The notes under the pieces are model-generated. The model did no database searches. It was not told the origin of the DNA and worked only from the letters and a program-made list of their open reading frames with translations. Shown piece by piece: positions 37,633 to 46,774 of a DNA stretch of 64,000 nucleotides (its first letter is position 1; each line of letters starts with the position of its first letter). Origin of the DNA: Phycisphaerales bacterium. Its GTDB lineage: Bacteria > Planctomycetota > Phycisphaerae > Phycisphaerales > UBA1924. Both the position numbers and the translations under genes were made by a program. The DNA is taken from assembly GCA_029260265.1 (NCBI GenBank), contig JAJDDO010000024.1:186001-250000 (forward strand), read 5' to 3'.

Positions 37633-39196
37633 CGGGGGGCGATCCAAGATATGTCAAACAGTCTCTCGTGCCGCTTCTCAGTGATGCGGCTTCAGTCCCC
37701 TGAAGTGGCGTTGGATGTCAAACTGGGTCGAGATCGGGCGAATTCGCTCATCCTGATGCCCCACCGCGGTGGGCCAGGAGATTGTGGTGGGTCTTGGGAG
37801 TCAATTTGGGTGTCCTTTTTGTCCACCAATTCCACTCCAAAAGATCGTCTAAGCACTTCATGGCACATATCTTACCAGATTCCGGATGTGCATACCCGGA
37901 CATCTGGAGATCTAGAATGAAACAGCATGAACGATCCGTCTGGGATCTCGTCGAATCGGTCTCTATCCTCTTTATGCGCAGCTATCTTGCTGCCCGAGCC
38001 CGGGCATTCGAGCACCCCATGCACGTGGTGCGATTGCTTGCCCAGCGGGATCACGCCCATTCAGATTGTGTGCTCCTGGAACGCGAACTCGCTATCTACC
38101 GCTCCCAGCGCCAACGCAAGCCCGCCAAACACCGCCCCCACTACGCGCCGCAGGAACGGGCCGAGATCCTTCAGTTGATGAGACTACGAGGATGGTCATG
38201 CAAAGAAGCCGCTGCTCGCTTCATAGTCCACCCCAACACAATTCGGAACTGGAAGCGGGCGCTGCGGTACAAACTCAGAGCGGATCAGGTTGTCGGTGCA
38301 CCGCCCTGGAACAAGTTGCACGGAGGCGTGCGATGGCTGGTGCACGAGATGCGTCAGCTGTGCCCCGAGCGAGATTTCGGAACGCGCACCATCGCCAGAT
38401 ACATCATGCGATCCGGAATCCAGATCAGCAGGGCTTCAGTGCGCCGGATCCTCGAAGAAGAGCGATCACCAAATCCATACCACGGAACGCTATCAAACCG
38501 GACGAACAGGACTGCACCCGCACACCTGATTCACCCTCGTAGTCCTCATCATGTGTGGCACCTGGATATCACCTCAATACGAGTGTTGTGGCTGAAGCTC
38601 GAAGTTGCTGCCATTATCGATGGGTGTTGCAGGAAGATTGTCGGGATCAGGGCCTTTGCGAAACGACCGACAACCGCTGACATAGTCAGGCTTATCGATG
38701 ACTCGATCTGCTCGAACACCAAACCGCGGTTCATCATCACCGATCGCGGCTCGCAGTTTCAACGAGCATTTCACTCAGCACTGATCCAGCGAGGGATCAC
38801 ACAAGCCCGATGCCCGGCGCGTGTCTGGCAGTTCAACGCCAAGGTCGAACGGCTGTTCTGGAGTCTAAAAAGATGGTGGCGGGTATCACTCGTCCCGCCC
38901 AACCTGTCAACGATCCAGAAGCGGCTGGAAGACTTTGCTACATGGCACAATCTTTACCGGCCACATGCATCACTTGGTACAATGACGCCGAGTGAAGCGG
39001 AGCTCGGGCTTCGTAAACAAGAGCCAATACGCTATACGGAAGGAGGTGAACTCGAACCCAGGATCACGATCAAGCGACAGCATGTCGGCGATGATCCGCG
39101 ATTACTCTATCCGGTGATCAAGGTGAGGCCGAAACATCACTTTGCGGCGTGATATTCGCCGTATGGGCGGGTATCACAATCTGCTGGCCCCCCGCT
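37633..39196 (+). mobile_element. IS copy A (DDE integrase family)
   Basis: Inner left repeat GCGGTGGGCCAGGAGATTGTGG (37766-) and right end CACAATCTGCTGGCCCCCCGC (to 39195) are inverted; an additional outer CGGGGGGC repeat at 37633 is shared with copy B. Confidence 0.85.
37917..39152 (+). CDS. IS transposase, HTH + integrase core (DDE)
   Basis: MKQHERSVWDLVESV; GWSCKEAAARFIVHPNTIRNWKRAL; WHLDITSIRVLW (D), ITDRGSQFQRAF (D), FNAKVERLFWSLKRWW (E); ORF track start 37782. Confidence 0.9.
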   Translation: MKQHERSVWDLVESVSILFMRSYLAARARAFEHPMHVVRLLAQRDHAHSDCVLLERELAIYRSQRQRKPAKHRPHYAPQERAEILQLMRLRGWSCKEAAARFIVHPNTIRNWKRALRYKLRADQVVGAPPWNKLHGGVRWLVHEMRQLCPERDFGTRTIARYIMRSGIQISRASVRRILEEERSPNPYHGTLSNRTNRTAPAHLIHPRSPHHVWHLDITSIRVLWLKLEVAAIIDGCCRKIVGIRAFAKRPTTADIVRLIDDSICSNTKPRFIITDRGSQFQRAFHSALIQRGITQARCPARVWQFNAKVERLFWSLKRWWRVSLVPPNLSTIQKRLEDFATWHNLYRPHASLGTMTPSEAELGLRKQEPIRYTEGGELEPRITIKRQHVGDDPRLLYPVIKVRPKHHFAA

Positions 39197-39248
39197 GTGA
39201 GTGCAATTTTTTGCTAAGTCAGTTTTTGAAAGCTGTAAAGGAATGCTC

Positions 39249-39806
39249 ATGTCCATGACGATCGATGCTGCGAGTAGAGATTTGTTGCTGCTGCATAAGC
39301 GAGTGGTTTATTCTTCCTTGAGGAGGAGGCGGCGGTGCAATGCTGACTGGTTTGTTTATGCCACTCGGGGTATGTGGCTGAAAATCTTTGTTGTCGCAAT
39401 TGCTTGTCTTTTGATTTGCGTAACTTTTTCTGTAGGCGGCAAGATTGAGTTGTACGACTTGCTTGGAATTGTGTTTTTCTCTACTGTAGTTTGTTTTTTA
39501 GTTTGGCTTAGCCACGATAGAGTAACGGTGTCTTTTTCCAGGGATAGAGTTAATGTGACACTTGGGTCAATGATTCATGCAAAACACAGTGTTTCGTACC
39601 CTTTTGTTGTGAGTTCAAGTGATTCCATAATTGATTCCCGTTCTTATCCTGTTGTGTGTGTTCAATGGTCAACTAATGAGTGTCGATGGTTAGTGTTAGA
39701 TAATCCTCGATCAGCTAATCAGTTGCAAAAATGGATTGGCATAGCCTGTGTACAGTTTTGTCCATCTGAACAGGTTAAGGTTACAAGTTTTTTGTATGGG
39801 GCATAG
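39249..39806 (+). CDS. Hypothetical two-TM membrane protein (orphan cargo between IS A and B)
   Basis: IFVVAIACLLICVTFSVGG and LLGIVFFSTVVCFLVWL TM segments; visibly lower GC than surroundings. Confidence 0.6.
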   Translation: MSMTIDAASRDLLLLHKRVVYSSLRRRRRCNADWFVYATRGMWLKIFVVAIACLLICVTFSVGGKIELYDLLGIVFFSTVVCFLVWLSHDRVTVSFSRDRVNVTLGSMIHAKHSVSYPFVVSSSDSIIDSRSYPVVCVQWSTNECRWLVLDNPRSANQLQKWIGIACVQFCPSEQVKVTSFLYGA

Positions 39807-40089
39807 CCGGGTTCGGCGAGAGCAGTGGGGGGTAAGGAAAGACCGCCCATGTAGTGTGTACAAAATAATCGATGAAGAAGAGCTGGTTTGCCACTTTGAA
39901 TTCAGAGGAATCAATTTGCTTGGTGTGCAAAAACTCTATCCGCGCCGATTGGGGGGGTGCTTCGGCGGCGTTCGATCGGCAGATGCACATCGAGCTACAC
40001 AACGGATAGTGAATCGTCCGGCATGATATCAGATCGGACGTACGAAAACCATTCGCGATCATGACCTGCCCCCATTGTTTGTACCACAA

Positions 40090-41651
40090 CGGGGGGCGAT
40101 CCAAGATATGTCAAACAGTCTCTCGTTCCGCTCTGATCAGAGCGGCCTTACTCCCCTATATCGGCGGTGGATGTCAAACTGGGTCGAGATGAGGCAGGAT
40201 CGCCCCTCCCGAGGCCCCACCGCGGTGGGCCAGGAGATTGTGGTGGGTCTTGGGAGTCAGTTTGGGTGTCCTTTTTGTCCACCGATTCCTCCCCGTGTTA
40301 GCGCCTAACTGCCTCATTGCACATATCTTACCAGAATCCGGCTGTGCATACCCGGACATCTGGAGATCTGGAATGAAGCAGCATGAACGGTCCGTCTGGG
40401 ATCTTGTCGAATCGGTCTCCATCCTCTTTATGCGCGGGTACCTCGCCGCCCGAGCGCGGGCTTTCGAGCACCCCATGCCCATGGTGCGACTGCTTACCCA
40501 GCGGGATCACGCCCATTCGGATGCTGTGCTGCTCGAGCGTGAGCTCGCGATCTACCGCTCCCAGCGCCAACGCAAGCCGGCGAAGCAACGCCCCCACTAC
40601 GCACCGCAGGAGCGAGCCGAGATTCTTCAGTTGATGAGACTGCGAGGATGGTCATGCAAAGAAGCCGCAGCCCGTTTCATCGTCCACCCCAATACGGTCC
40701 GCAACTGGAAACGAGCGTTGCGGGACAAACTCAGAGCGGATCAGATTGTCGGTGTACCGCCATGGAACAGACTCCACGGGGGCGTGCGATGGCTGGTGCA
40801 CGAGATGCGTCAGCTGTGCCCCGAGCGAGATTTCGGAACGCGCACCATCGCCAGATACATCATGCGTTCAGGGATCCAGATCAGCAGAGCATCTGTGCGC
40901 AGGATCCTCGAAGAAGATCGATCACCACATCCATTCCACGGAACGCAATCAAACCGGACGAACAGGACTGCACCCGCAGACATGATGCGGCCTCGGAAGC
41001 CCAACCATGTGTGGCACCTGGATATCACCTCGATGCGTGTGTTGTGGCTGAAGCTCGAAGTTGCTGCCATTATCGATGGTTGCAGCAGGAAGATTGTCGG
41101 GATCAGGGCATTCGCCAAACGACCGACGACCGAAGACATGGTCATGCTGATTGAGAGCTCAATTAGAACAAACTCTGTACCACGGTTTATCGTCACGGAT
41201 CGAGGCTCACAGTTTCAGCGAATGTTTCATACCGCCATGATGCAACGAGGGATCACGCATGCACGCGGACCGGCTCGCGTGTGGCAGTTCAACGCCAAGG
41301 TCGAACGGCTCTTCTGGAGCCTGAAGAGATGGTGGCGGGTATCACTCGTACCACCCAACCTCACCTCGATTCAGAAACGACTGGAGGGCTACGCGATCTG
41401 GCACAATCTCTACCGCCCGCACGCATCTCTTGGTATGCTGACACCATGCGAGGCTGAGCTCGGATTGCGTCGGCCGGAACCAATACGCTACACGGAAGGA
41501 GGTGAACTCGAGCCCAAGATCACGATCAGACGATATCATGTCGGTGACGATGCGCGATTACTCTATCCGGTGATCAAGGTGAGGCCGGAGAGATGTTTTG
41601 CGGCGTGATATTCACCATATGGGTTGGTGCCACAGCCTGCTGACCCTCCGC
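40090..41651 (+). mobile_element. IS copy B (DDE integrase family)
   Basis: Left CGGGGGGC / GCGGTGGGCCAGGAGATTGTGG (40222-) and right CACAGCCTGCTGACCCTCCGC (to 41651); 18-bp palindrome CCGCTCTGATCAGAGCGG at 40128-40145. Confidence 0.85.
40373..41608 (+). CDS. IS transposase, HTH + integrase core (DDE)
   Basis: 456-aa ORF from 40238 closely matches copy A; WHLDITSMRVLW, VTDRGSQFQRMF, FNAKVERLFWSLKRWW. Confidence 0.9.
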   Translation: MKQHERSVWDLVESVSILFMRGYLAARARAFEHPMPMVRLLTQRDHAHSDAVLLERELAIYRSQRQRKPAKQRPHYAPQERAEILQLMRLRGWSCKEAAARFIVHPNTVRNWKRALRDKLRADQIVGVPPWNRLHGGVRWLVHEMRQLCPERDFGTRTIARYIMRSGIQISRASVRRILEEDRSPHPFHGTQSNRTNRTAPADMMRPRKPNHVWHLDITSMRVLWLKLEVAAIIDGCSRKIVGIRAFAKRPTTEDMVMLIESSIRTNSVPRFIVTDRGSQFQRMFHTAMMQRGITHARGPARVWQFNAKVERLFWSLKRWWRVSLVPPNLTSIQKRLEGYAIWHNLYRPHASLGMLTPCEAELGLRRPEPIRYTEGGELEPKITIRRYHVGDDARLLYPVIKVRPERCFAA

Positions 41652-41679
41652 TGTAAGCACTTTCCAGAAAAATTAACAA

Positions 41680-42360
41680 ATGCCAGATGACCCTGCCCAC
41701 CGTGATCATGACTTCCACATCAACCCAGAGGTTGTGCCGGGGTTATTCGATCGTATGGCATATGGACTGGATCTGATGAACATTTTGGACCGGTCGGCAT
41801 ACGACCGGCTCGTAGAGCTCGGGGCGTTCTCGATGGCCAAATCAGTTCTCGAGATCGGGAGTGGCACGGGCGGATTCGCAGATCGACTGCTCAAGCGGGA
41901 ATTGCAAGGCGATACATTGTATCAACTGACAGAAGTGAGCCCGGTGCTTACGAAACGATTAGAACGGCGCTTCGCGGGGTTCAGCAACCAAGTCCGTGTG
42001 CAGTGTGTTGAAATGAATAACCCGTACCCGTTTACAGGTCCGTTCGATCGGATCGTGTCCGCTTATGTCCATGACACTATGCCACTTGAAGATCTGCAAT
42101 GGCATATGGATGAGCTGCACAGGCTGCTGGCACCAGGGGGTAAATTGTGCATGGCGATAACGGGAGGAGGGACCAGCAAACGAGCACGCCTAATGATGAG
42201 GGCATGGCACGGATTGTTCTCTCTAAACCCGAGCCTGGTAGGCGGAAGCCGAGTTGTTGATCTGGTAAAAATGCTCGATTCGAAGAAATGGGAGCAGGTG
42301 GAATCCGAAGATGTAGACGGGCTTGGCTTCGCTAGCCGAGTAATTATTGCTACTAGGTAA
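41680..42360 (+). CDS. Class I SAM-dependent methyltransferase
   Basis: VLEIGSGTGGFADRLL motif I; DRIVSAYVHDTMPLEDLQWHMDELHRLLAPGGKLCMA. Confidence 0.88.
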   Translation: MPDDPAHRDHDFHINPEVVPGLFDRMAYGLDLMNILDRSAYDRLVELGAFSMAKSVLEIGSGTGGFADRLLKRELQGDTLYQLTEVSPVLTKRLERRFAGFSNQVRVQCVEMNNPYPFTGPFDRIVSAYVHDTMPLEDLQWHMDELHRLLAPGGKLCMAITGGGTSKRARLMMRAWHGLFSLNPSLVGGSRVVDLVKMLDSKKWEQVESEDVDGLGFASRVIIATR

Positions 42361-42393
42361 TATAATACCTTTACCGTCTTCTTTCTCCCAGCG

Positions 42394-43299
42394 GTGGCGA
42401 TCATGCTCCACTTTCTGTCTGGGTGCATTTTGACATGTTGCAAGATTGGAGAGACCGTGAACTGGATTTCGATGATCGGTGATTCCGTATTTGGAGTACT
42501 AACAAGGATCTCTGTGCTAGGTGTGCATGGATACCGGCTGTGGATTTCACCAAAACGACGCAAGCGTTGCGCAAGCGGGGTGCTACACGGGTGGGAACAT
42601 TCGTGTAGTACGGTCACACTTGAAGCGCTGCGAGAGGATGGCTTGCGTGGAGCTGCGCCGAAGGTGCGGGCGCAGTTCGCAAAGTGTGCATTGGCGGCGG
42701 AGACAATCGATTCGAAGGATGGCGATGCCAATGCGACTGTGCCGCTTGCAGCGGGGGAAGAAGAAGCATGCTGCGAACTCGATCTGCATGCGGAAACAGC
42801 TCGGAAGATGATTATCGAATTGTTCACAGTTTGGTGTGTAGGCAAGTACCTGATGGCCGGAGCTTTTCATGCGGGGATGCTGGAGGGCTGGATTGAAGGC
42901 TTTTTATACAACCTGCTTGGACCGATGTTCATGGGATCTGCAGCATCAATGCTCTGGCCACTAGTGGTCCTCTCCTTAGTGATGGATTCGTTTGCCGTTT
43001 ACGCCTTGTACAAGCGTGAGGATGCCGCCCCATACCTAGTAGGGAGTTTCGGCTTGTCAGCGTTCGTGATGTTCTTTGACCCGTTCCTTGCGAGCATGGT
43101 GAACCTGGACTGGTTCGGCTCGGCGTGGAATTTGAATGAAATGACAGGGGAAATCGCAGATGCAGGCGCCGGAAAAATCTGGCACAAGGGATTGTTTGGG
43201 ATAATCTGGCCGAAGAAGTTGGCTGTGCTCATAGTCTGGGGGGCGTCATTATTCATGCTCTTGGCTGTCAGCGAGCTCTCGAGATCGTGCGATGACTGA
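42394..43299 (+). CDS. YidD-like domain fused to C-terminal multi-TM region
   Basis: LGVHGYRLWISPKRRKRCASGVLHGWEHSCSTVTLEALREDGLRGAAPKVRAQFAKC resembles YidD (YQxxISPxxxxxCRxxPSCSxYxxEAxxxxGxxxG); then several hydrophobic helices. GTG start in ORF track; true start uncertain. Confidence 0.65.
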   Translation: MAIMLHFLSGCILTCCKIGETVNWISMIGDSVFGVLTRISVLGVHGYRLWISPKRRKRCASGVLHGWEHSCSTVTLEALREDGLRGAAPKVRAQFAKCALAAETIDSKDGDANATVPLAAGEEEACCELDLHAETARKMIIELFTVWCVGKYLMAGAFHAGMLEGWIEGFLYNLLGPMFMGSAASMLWPLVVLSLVMDSFAVYALYKREDAAPYLVGSFGLSAFVMFFDPFLASMVNLDWFGSAWNLNEMTGEIADAGAGKIWHKGLFGIIWPKKLAVLIVWGASLFMLLAVSELSRSCDD

Positions 43300-44977
43300 A
43301 CCTAGCGCGCTGCCGACTCGAGAAGCGGTCCGTAAACTGTCAATTTCCACAGTTGAATCATTCAATCAGTGGCGTTCGGACGCAGAGTCACTGGATCGTG
43401 GTAGGCGAATTGTACTTGATGAAGTCCGATCGATCGCGCGATTCTATGAGCGCCGACAATTCCATAATGCATTCGAGACACTAGTCAAGCCCGGGGGATG
43501 GTCAGGGTATCTGGCATCCGTTTTCCTGTCGTACCGACAGCGGGACGCCATGCTCGGATACTTGAGATTTCAAGAGTGCGCCGGCGAGTTTGAAGGGGAG
43601 CATGATCCATTAGAAAAAGTCAATCAGCTACTAAACACGGACCTTCGGCGGTTAGGGACTCGATCTCTTTCTCTCTTCGGGGTAATGGTGGATACGGGCG
43701 AGGGACGGCGACGGCGAGTTCGACTGCCCATTGACCCATTCGCATGCCATCGGCGGGTGTACACAAGAATTCTCCGGGCAAGACGAACCGGTATTGGGCA
43801 GCGGGCCCGGGTGTTGAACTTTGTCGATCGACATCGGGCGCGATGTGAGCTTGCCCTTTTGAAGTTGGCCTGTCGAGTAATGGTTCGGATGAACTGGATA
43901 CCACTCAAGGGCGAGACCATCGTGGCGGAGCTCGGCGAGGTATTCGGGTGTGCGGAATGGGGTGAAAATGAGAAGCGAAAGTTTAAACACGAAATGGAGA
44001 TGTTCATAGAAGGGGATGCATGGGAGATTCTAGAACATACATCCGAGGACGCATGGTTAAACGGAGGAGCTGGCAAGTTCGTGAAGCTGGCGATCGGGAC
44101 AATGCTGGGTTGCGTAGAAACGAATCAGGCTCGCGGAGATGCGGATGTGGATTCGGTAATCCGAGCTATGAAGACTGTTTTCTACTGGGCTTTGACATAC
44201 CCCCTGGTGGATGATGTGCTTGACCAAGGCGAATCTTCGTTGGCGGATCGGCAATCGCTAGCCCGTACAATGCGTGAGGCACTTTCAGCTGGCGGAGAAG
44301 AGGATGAGCCAACAAACGATGTTCCCCCAATCGCGATAGCCATGCGTCGCCTGCTATCGATCCCCGGGATAAATCGAAAGCGCGTATCAACAGCGATTCT
44401 CGCAGTACTCGAAGCCCATGTGGACGGGGCGACGCCGCGGCTTGAATCGGTAATTGAGGAAGGGGATCTGTATGTATGGCTATCGCTGGAGAAATCGCTA
44501 TTGGTGCGAGTGGCTACATCAGAGATCAGCGGGATCCCGGTGCCATGGAAGGATTACCAAGAGATGGCAGGGGTAGCATACTTCAATCAGTTGGGGGATG
44601 ATCTGTGGGATGCAGAGGAGGATCTTCGAGACGGAGCAATCACGCCAGTGACTATGTGGGCTCGTGGACTTCGCCGAGAAAACCCATCACGAATGTATGT
44701 AGATTTCGGAGCATGGCTTTCCGATGAAGCAGGAAACGAGCAGACTACGAGGGGGATCGCACTGGCGATCGTGCACACATTCAGTTTATCTCGCGGGGCA
44801 GGACCATTGACAGATTCGATGCTGGAGATGGAGCTGGAGGGGGCGTTCCCAGCGTCGTTGATGGACGCGGTACCACACATCGATCCGGATTCGATGCTGT
44901 TCGAGTTCGAGCGATTAGCGGTGCGAGAGTACAAGCGATGGGGTACTCGTAAGCGATCGACCGTAGGGCGGGTATAG
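43292..44977 (+). CDS. Class I isoprenoid-synthase-like protein (polyprenyl synthetase fold, putative)
   Basis: Two Asp-rich motifs at expected order: YPLVDDVLDQ (DDxxD) and FNQLGDDLWDAEEDLRDG (second Asp-rich motif); 8-nt overlap with upstream ORF. Confidence 0.65.
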   Translation: MTEPSALPTREAVRKLSISTVESFNQWRSDAESLDRGRRIVLDEVRSIARFYERRQFHNAFETLVKPGGWSGYLASVFLSYRQRDAMLGYLRFQECAGEFEGEHDPLEKVNQLLNTDLRRLGTRSLSLFGVMVDTGEGRRRRVRLPIDPFACHRRVYTRILRARRTGIGQRARVLNFVDRHRARCELALLKLACRVMVRMNWIPLKGETIVAELGEVFGCAEWGENEKRKFKHEMEMFIEGDAWEILEHTSEDAWLNGGAGKFVKLAIGTMLGCVETNQARGDADVDSVIRAMKTVFYWALTYPLVDDVLDQGESSLADRQSLARTMREALSAGGEEDEPTNDVPPIAIAMRRLLSIPGINRKRVSTAILAVLEAHVDGATPRLESVIEEGDLYVWLSLEKSLLVRVATSEISGIPVPWKDYQEMAGVAYFNQLGDDLWDAEEDLRDGAITPVTMWARGLRRENPSRMYVDFGAWLSDEAGNEQTTRGIALAIVHTFSLSRGAGPLTDSMLEMELEGAFPASLMDAVPHIDPDSMLFEFERLAVREYKRWGTRKRSTVGRV

Positions 44978-45147
44978 CACGATCTTAAACTACCCAGCCA
45001 GTCCTAGTTGAAGCGGTTCTGTAAAACTCACTACCCAATCCCACAACTCGTTTATCCCATCTATCCGTCAAACCGCAATGATCCGCAACCAAATCTTAAC
45101 CTGCTGATCCATGCTAATGCGATTAGCTGTTCCCCGATGCAGAACGG

Positions 45148-46764
45148 TTACCAACGACGCCGATCGATTATTGCACGTGAATGAAAGCGAACTGAAATCA
45201 GTGATACCGGAGCTGCTGCGACACGCTCAACCTCTTCGATGAATTGGAGACTATCTTTTGTTAACTGCTCAACTCGATTTGCCTTCCGATTCTCTATGGA
45301 TAGATAATCAGCAAATGTCAATGCGATGTCAGTTGGTGCATTGAGCGACGCCGACATACGCAATTGTGCCCAATCAAACTCCCCAACACGCCGCTTCCGC
45401 TTAGTCGTAGATGTCTTTTCAACTTTTTGAAGCTCACTAATCGGTACTCCGGACCGATCAGCGACATCTACCCAATTAATCTCTCGCGACATGGGTCCTG
45501 ATGTGCTGCCCTTGGGGCTCTCCACCCGTATGGGATACGTCCTGCAAACCATCAACACTTTTCGAACCCTGCTCGGCGAAATCCCCGCGTCAGCGAGGCA
45601 CCCTGCAACTGTCGTATCTCTCGAAGTGACGTAGGGGTACTCACCATGATACAGGCTCAAACTCGTACCTTGGGTCCCCTCTAGCATGACTGCCCGATTA
45701 TTGCCGAACGCATCATCAAGAACTTCACATGCCGGTCGCACGAACGGCTTGAGTTCCTTGATGTTTGCCGCAATCGTGAGCCTATTGATCGCCTTATCAC
45801 GATCTAAGATTCTACGAGCTGTGGCCGCACCTACCCCTTGGCCCGTAGAGCCCATTGCATCTGTAAATCTTGACTCACTCGCGATGTCATCATCACTGAT
45901 TACCATCGCGTGTGGATCGATCGTTAATCGATCATAATCTACATTACAATCTGCGATCTCCTTCATCAGTGATTCAACGCGAATAACCGCCCCTGCACCA
46001 AGCACGAGCATTGCGTTCGGATTCCGTCGAGTGCCGCTGGGTAAGTGGTGGAAAGTGTATGGATCCGGATGTTCCCAGACAGTGTGCCCTGCGTTCGGGC
46101 CGCCTACACGAACAAGGAGATCGTATTCTGAGGAAAGATGCGCCGCGACCTGCCCCTTCCCTTCGCTTCCATACTGACCTCCAACTATCACATCGACCGT
46201 GCGAGAATACGTTCTTCCGAATACACCAATATGACTCGCTGCACGTAGTAGAACATCATCTTCTGTGCAACGTTCGGTTGAAATTACCACATCCGCAAGC
46301 TGGCCAAGCTCCGCGACCTGCCGTTCAGTCTTGTTCTCCAGCAACTTTGAATAGTCATCAAGCTCTTTGATACTCGCGTCACGATCCTTATACCGCTTAG
46401 ACAGTTCGGATTCAGGTGCCTCCAGATGGATGTGGATAACACCGTTCCCATACCCCTCGCGTATTGCCTCAATTTGCCCTTGAATCCGAACGGCGTCAAG
46501 CACCACAAGCTTTTCACCATCGGCATTGAGTTCATCCAATCTTTTTCCAAGCGCATCCCGTACCCATGCCCCCTTGGTCTTTCGATCAAGCTTCTCGCCG
46601 GCGGCCTGCAATGCAACCCGTTCTAAGGGGATTGTGCTGTCCAGAGCACTCAAACATTCGCGTGTCTTAATGTGAAACGCCCCATACTGCTTTGAGAGCA
46701 TCACCGCTAAGGTGGTTTTACCTGTACATACCTGACCAGATAACAAGACAATTCTTCGACGCAC
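45148..46764 (-). CDS. P-loop nucleotide-kinase-like domain fused to PurA/PurZ-like adenylosuccinate synthetase
   Basis: N-term RRIVLLSGQVCTGKTTLAVMLSKQYGAFHIKTRE (Walker A); C-term VIVGGQYGSEGKGQVAAHL, VGGPNAGHTVWEH, MGSTGQGVGAATARRI, MLEGTQGTSLSLYHGEYPYVTSRDTTVAG (adenylosuccinate synthetase family). Confidence 0.88.
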   Translation of the reverse strand: MRRRIVLLSGQVCTGKTTLAVMLSKQYGAFHIKTRECLSALDSTIPLERVALQAAGEKLDRKTKGAWVRDALGKRLDELNADGEKLVVLDAVRIQGQIEAIREGYGNGVIHIHLEAPESELSKRYKDRDASIKELDDYSKLLENKTERQVAELGQLADVVISTERCTEDDVLLRAASHIGVFGRTYSRTVDVIVGGQYGSEGKGQVAAHLSSEYDLLVRVGGPNAGHTVWEHPDPYTFHHLPSGTRRNPNAMLVLGAGAVIRVESLMKEIADCNVDYDRLTIDPHAMVISDDDIASESRFTDAMGSTGQGVGAATARRILDRDKAINRLTIAANIKELKPFVRPACEVLDDAFGNNRAVMLEGTQGTSLSLYHGEYPYVTSRDTTVAGCLADAGISPSRVRKVLMVCRTYPIRVESPKGSTSGPMSREINWVDVADRSGVPISELQKVEKTSTTKRKRRVGEFDWAQLRMSASLNAPTDIALTFADYLSIENRKANRVEQLTKDSLQFIEEVERVAAAPVSLISVRFHSRAIIDRRRW

Positions 46765-46774
46765 ATAGTTCCAA

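Noticed and set aside
40128-40145. CCGCTCTGATCAGAGCGG as an independent regulatory operator
   Set aside because: Sits within the IS left end; the equivalent position in copy A is an imperfect hairpin, so more likely part of the element.
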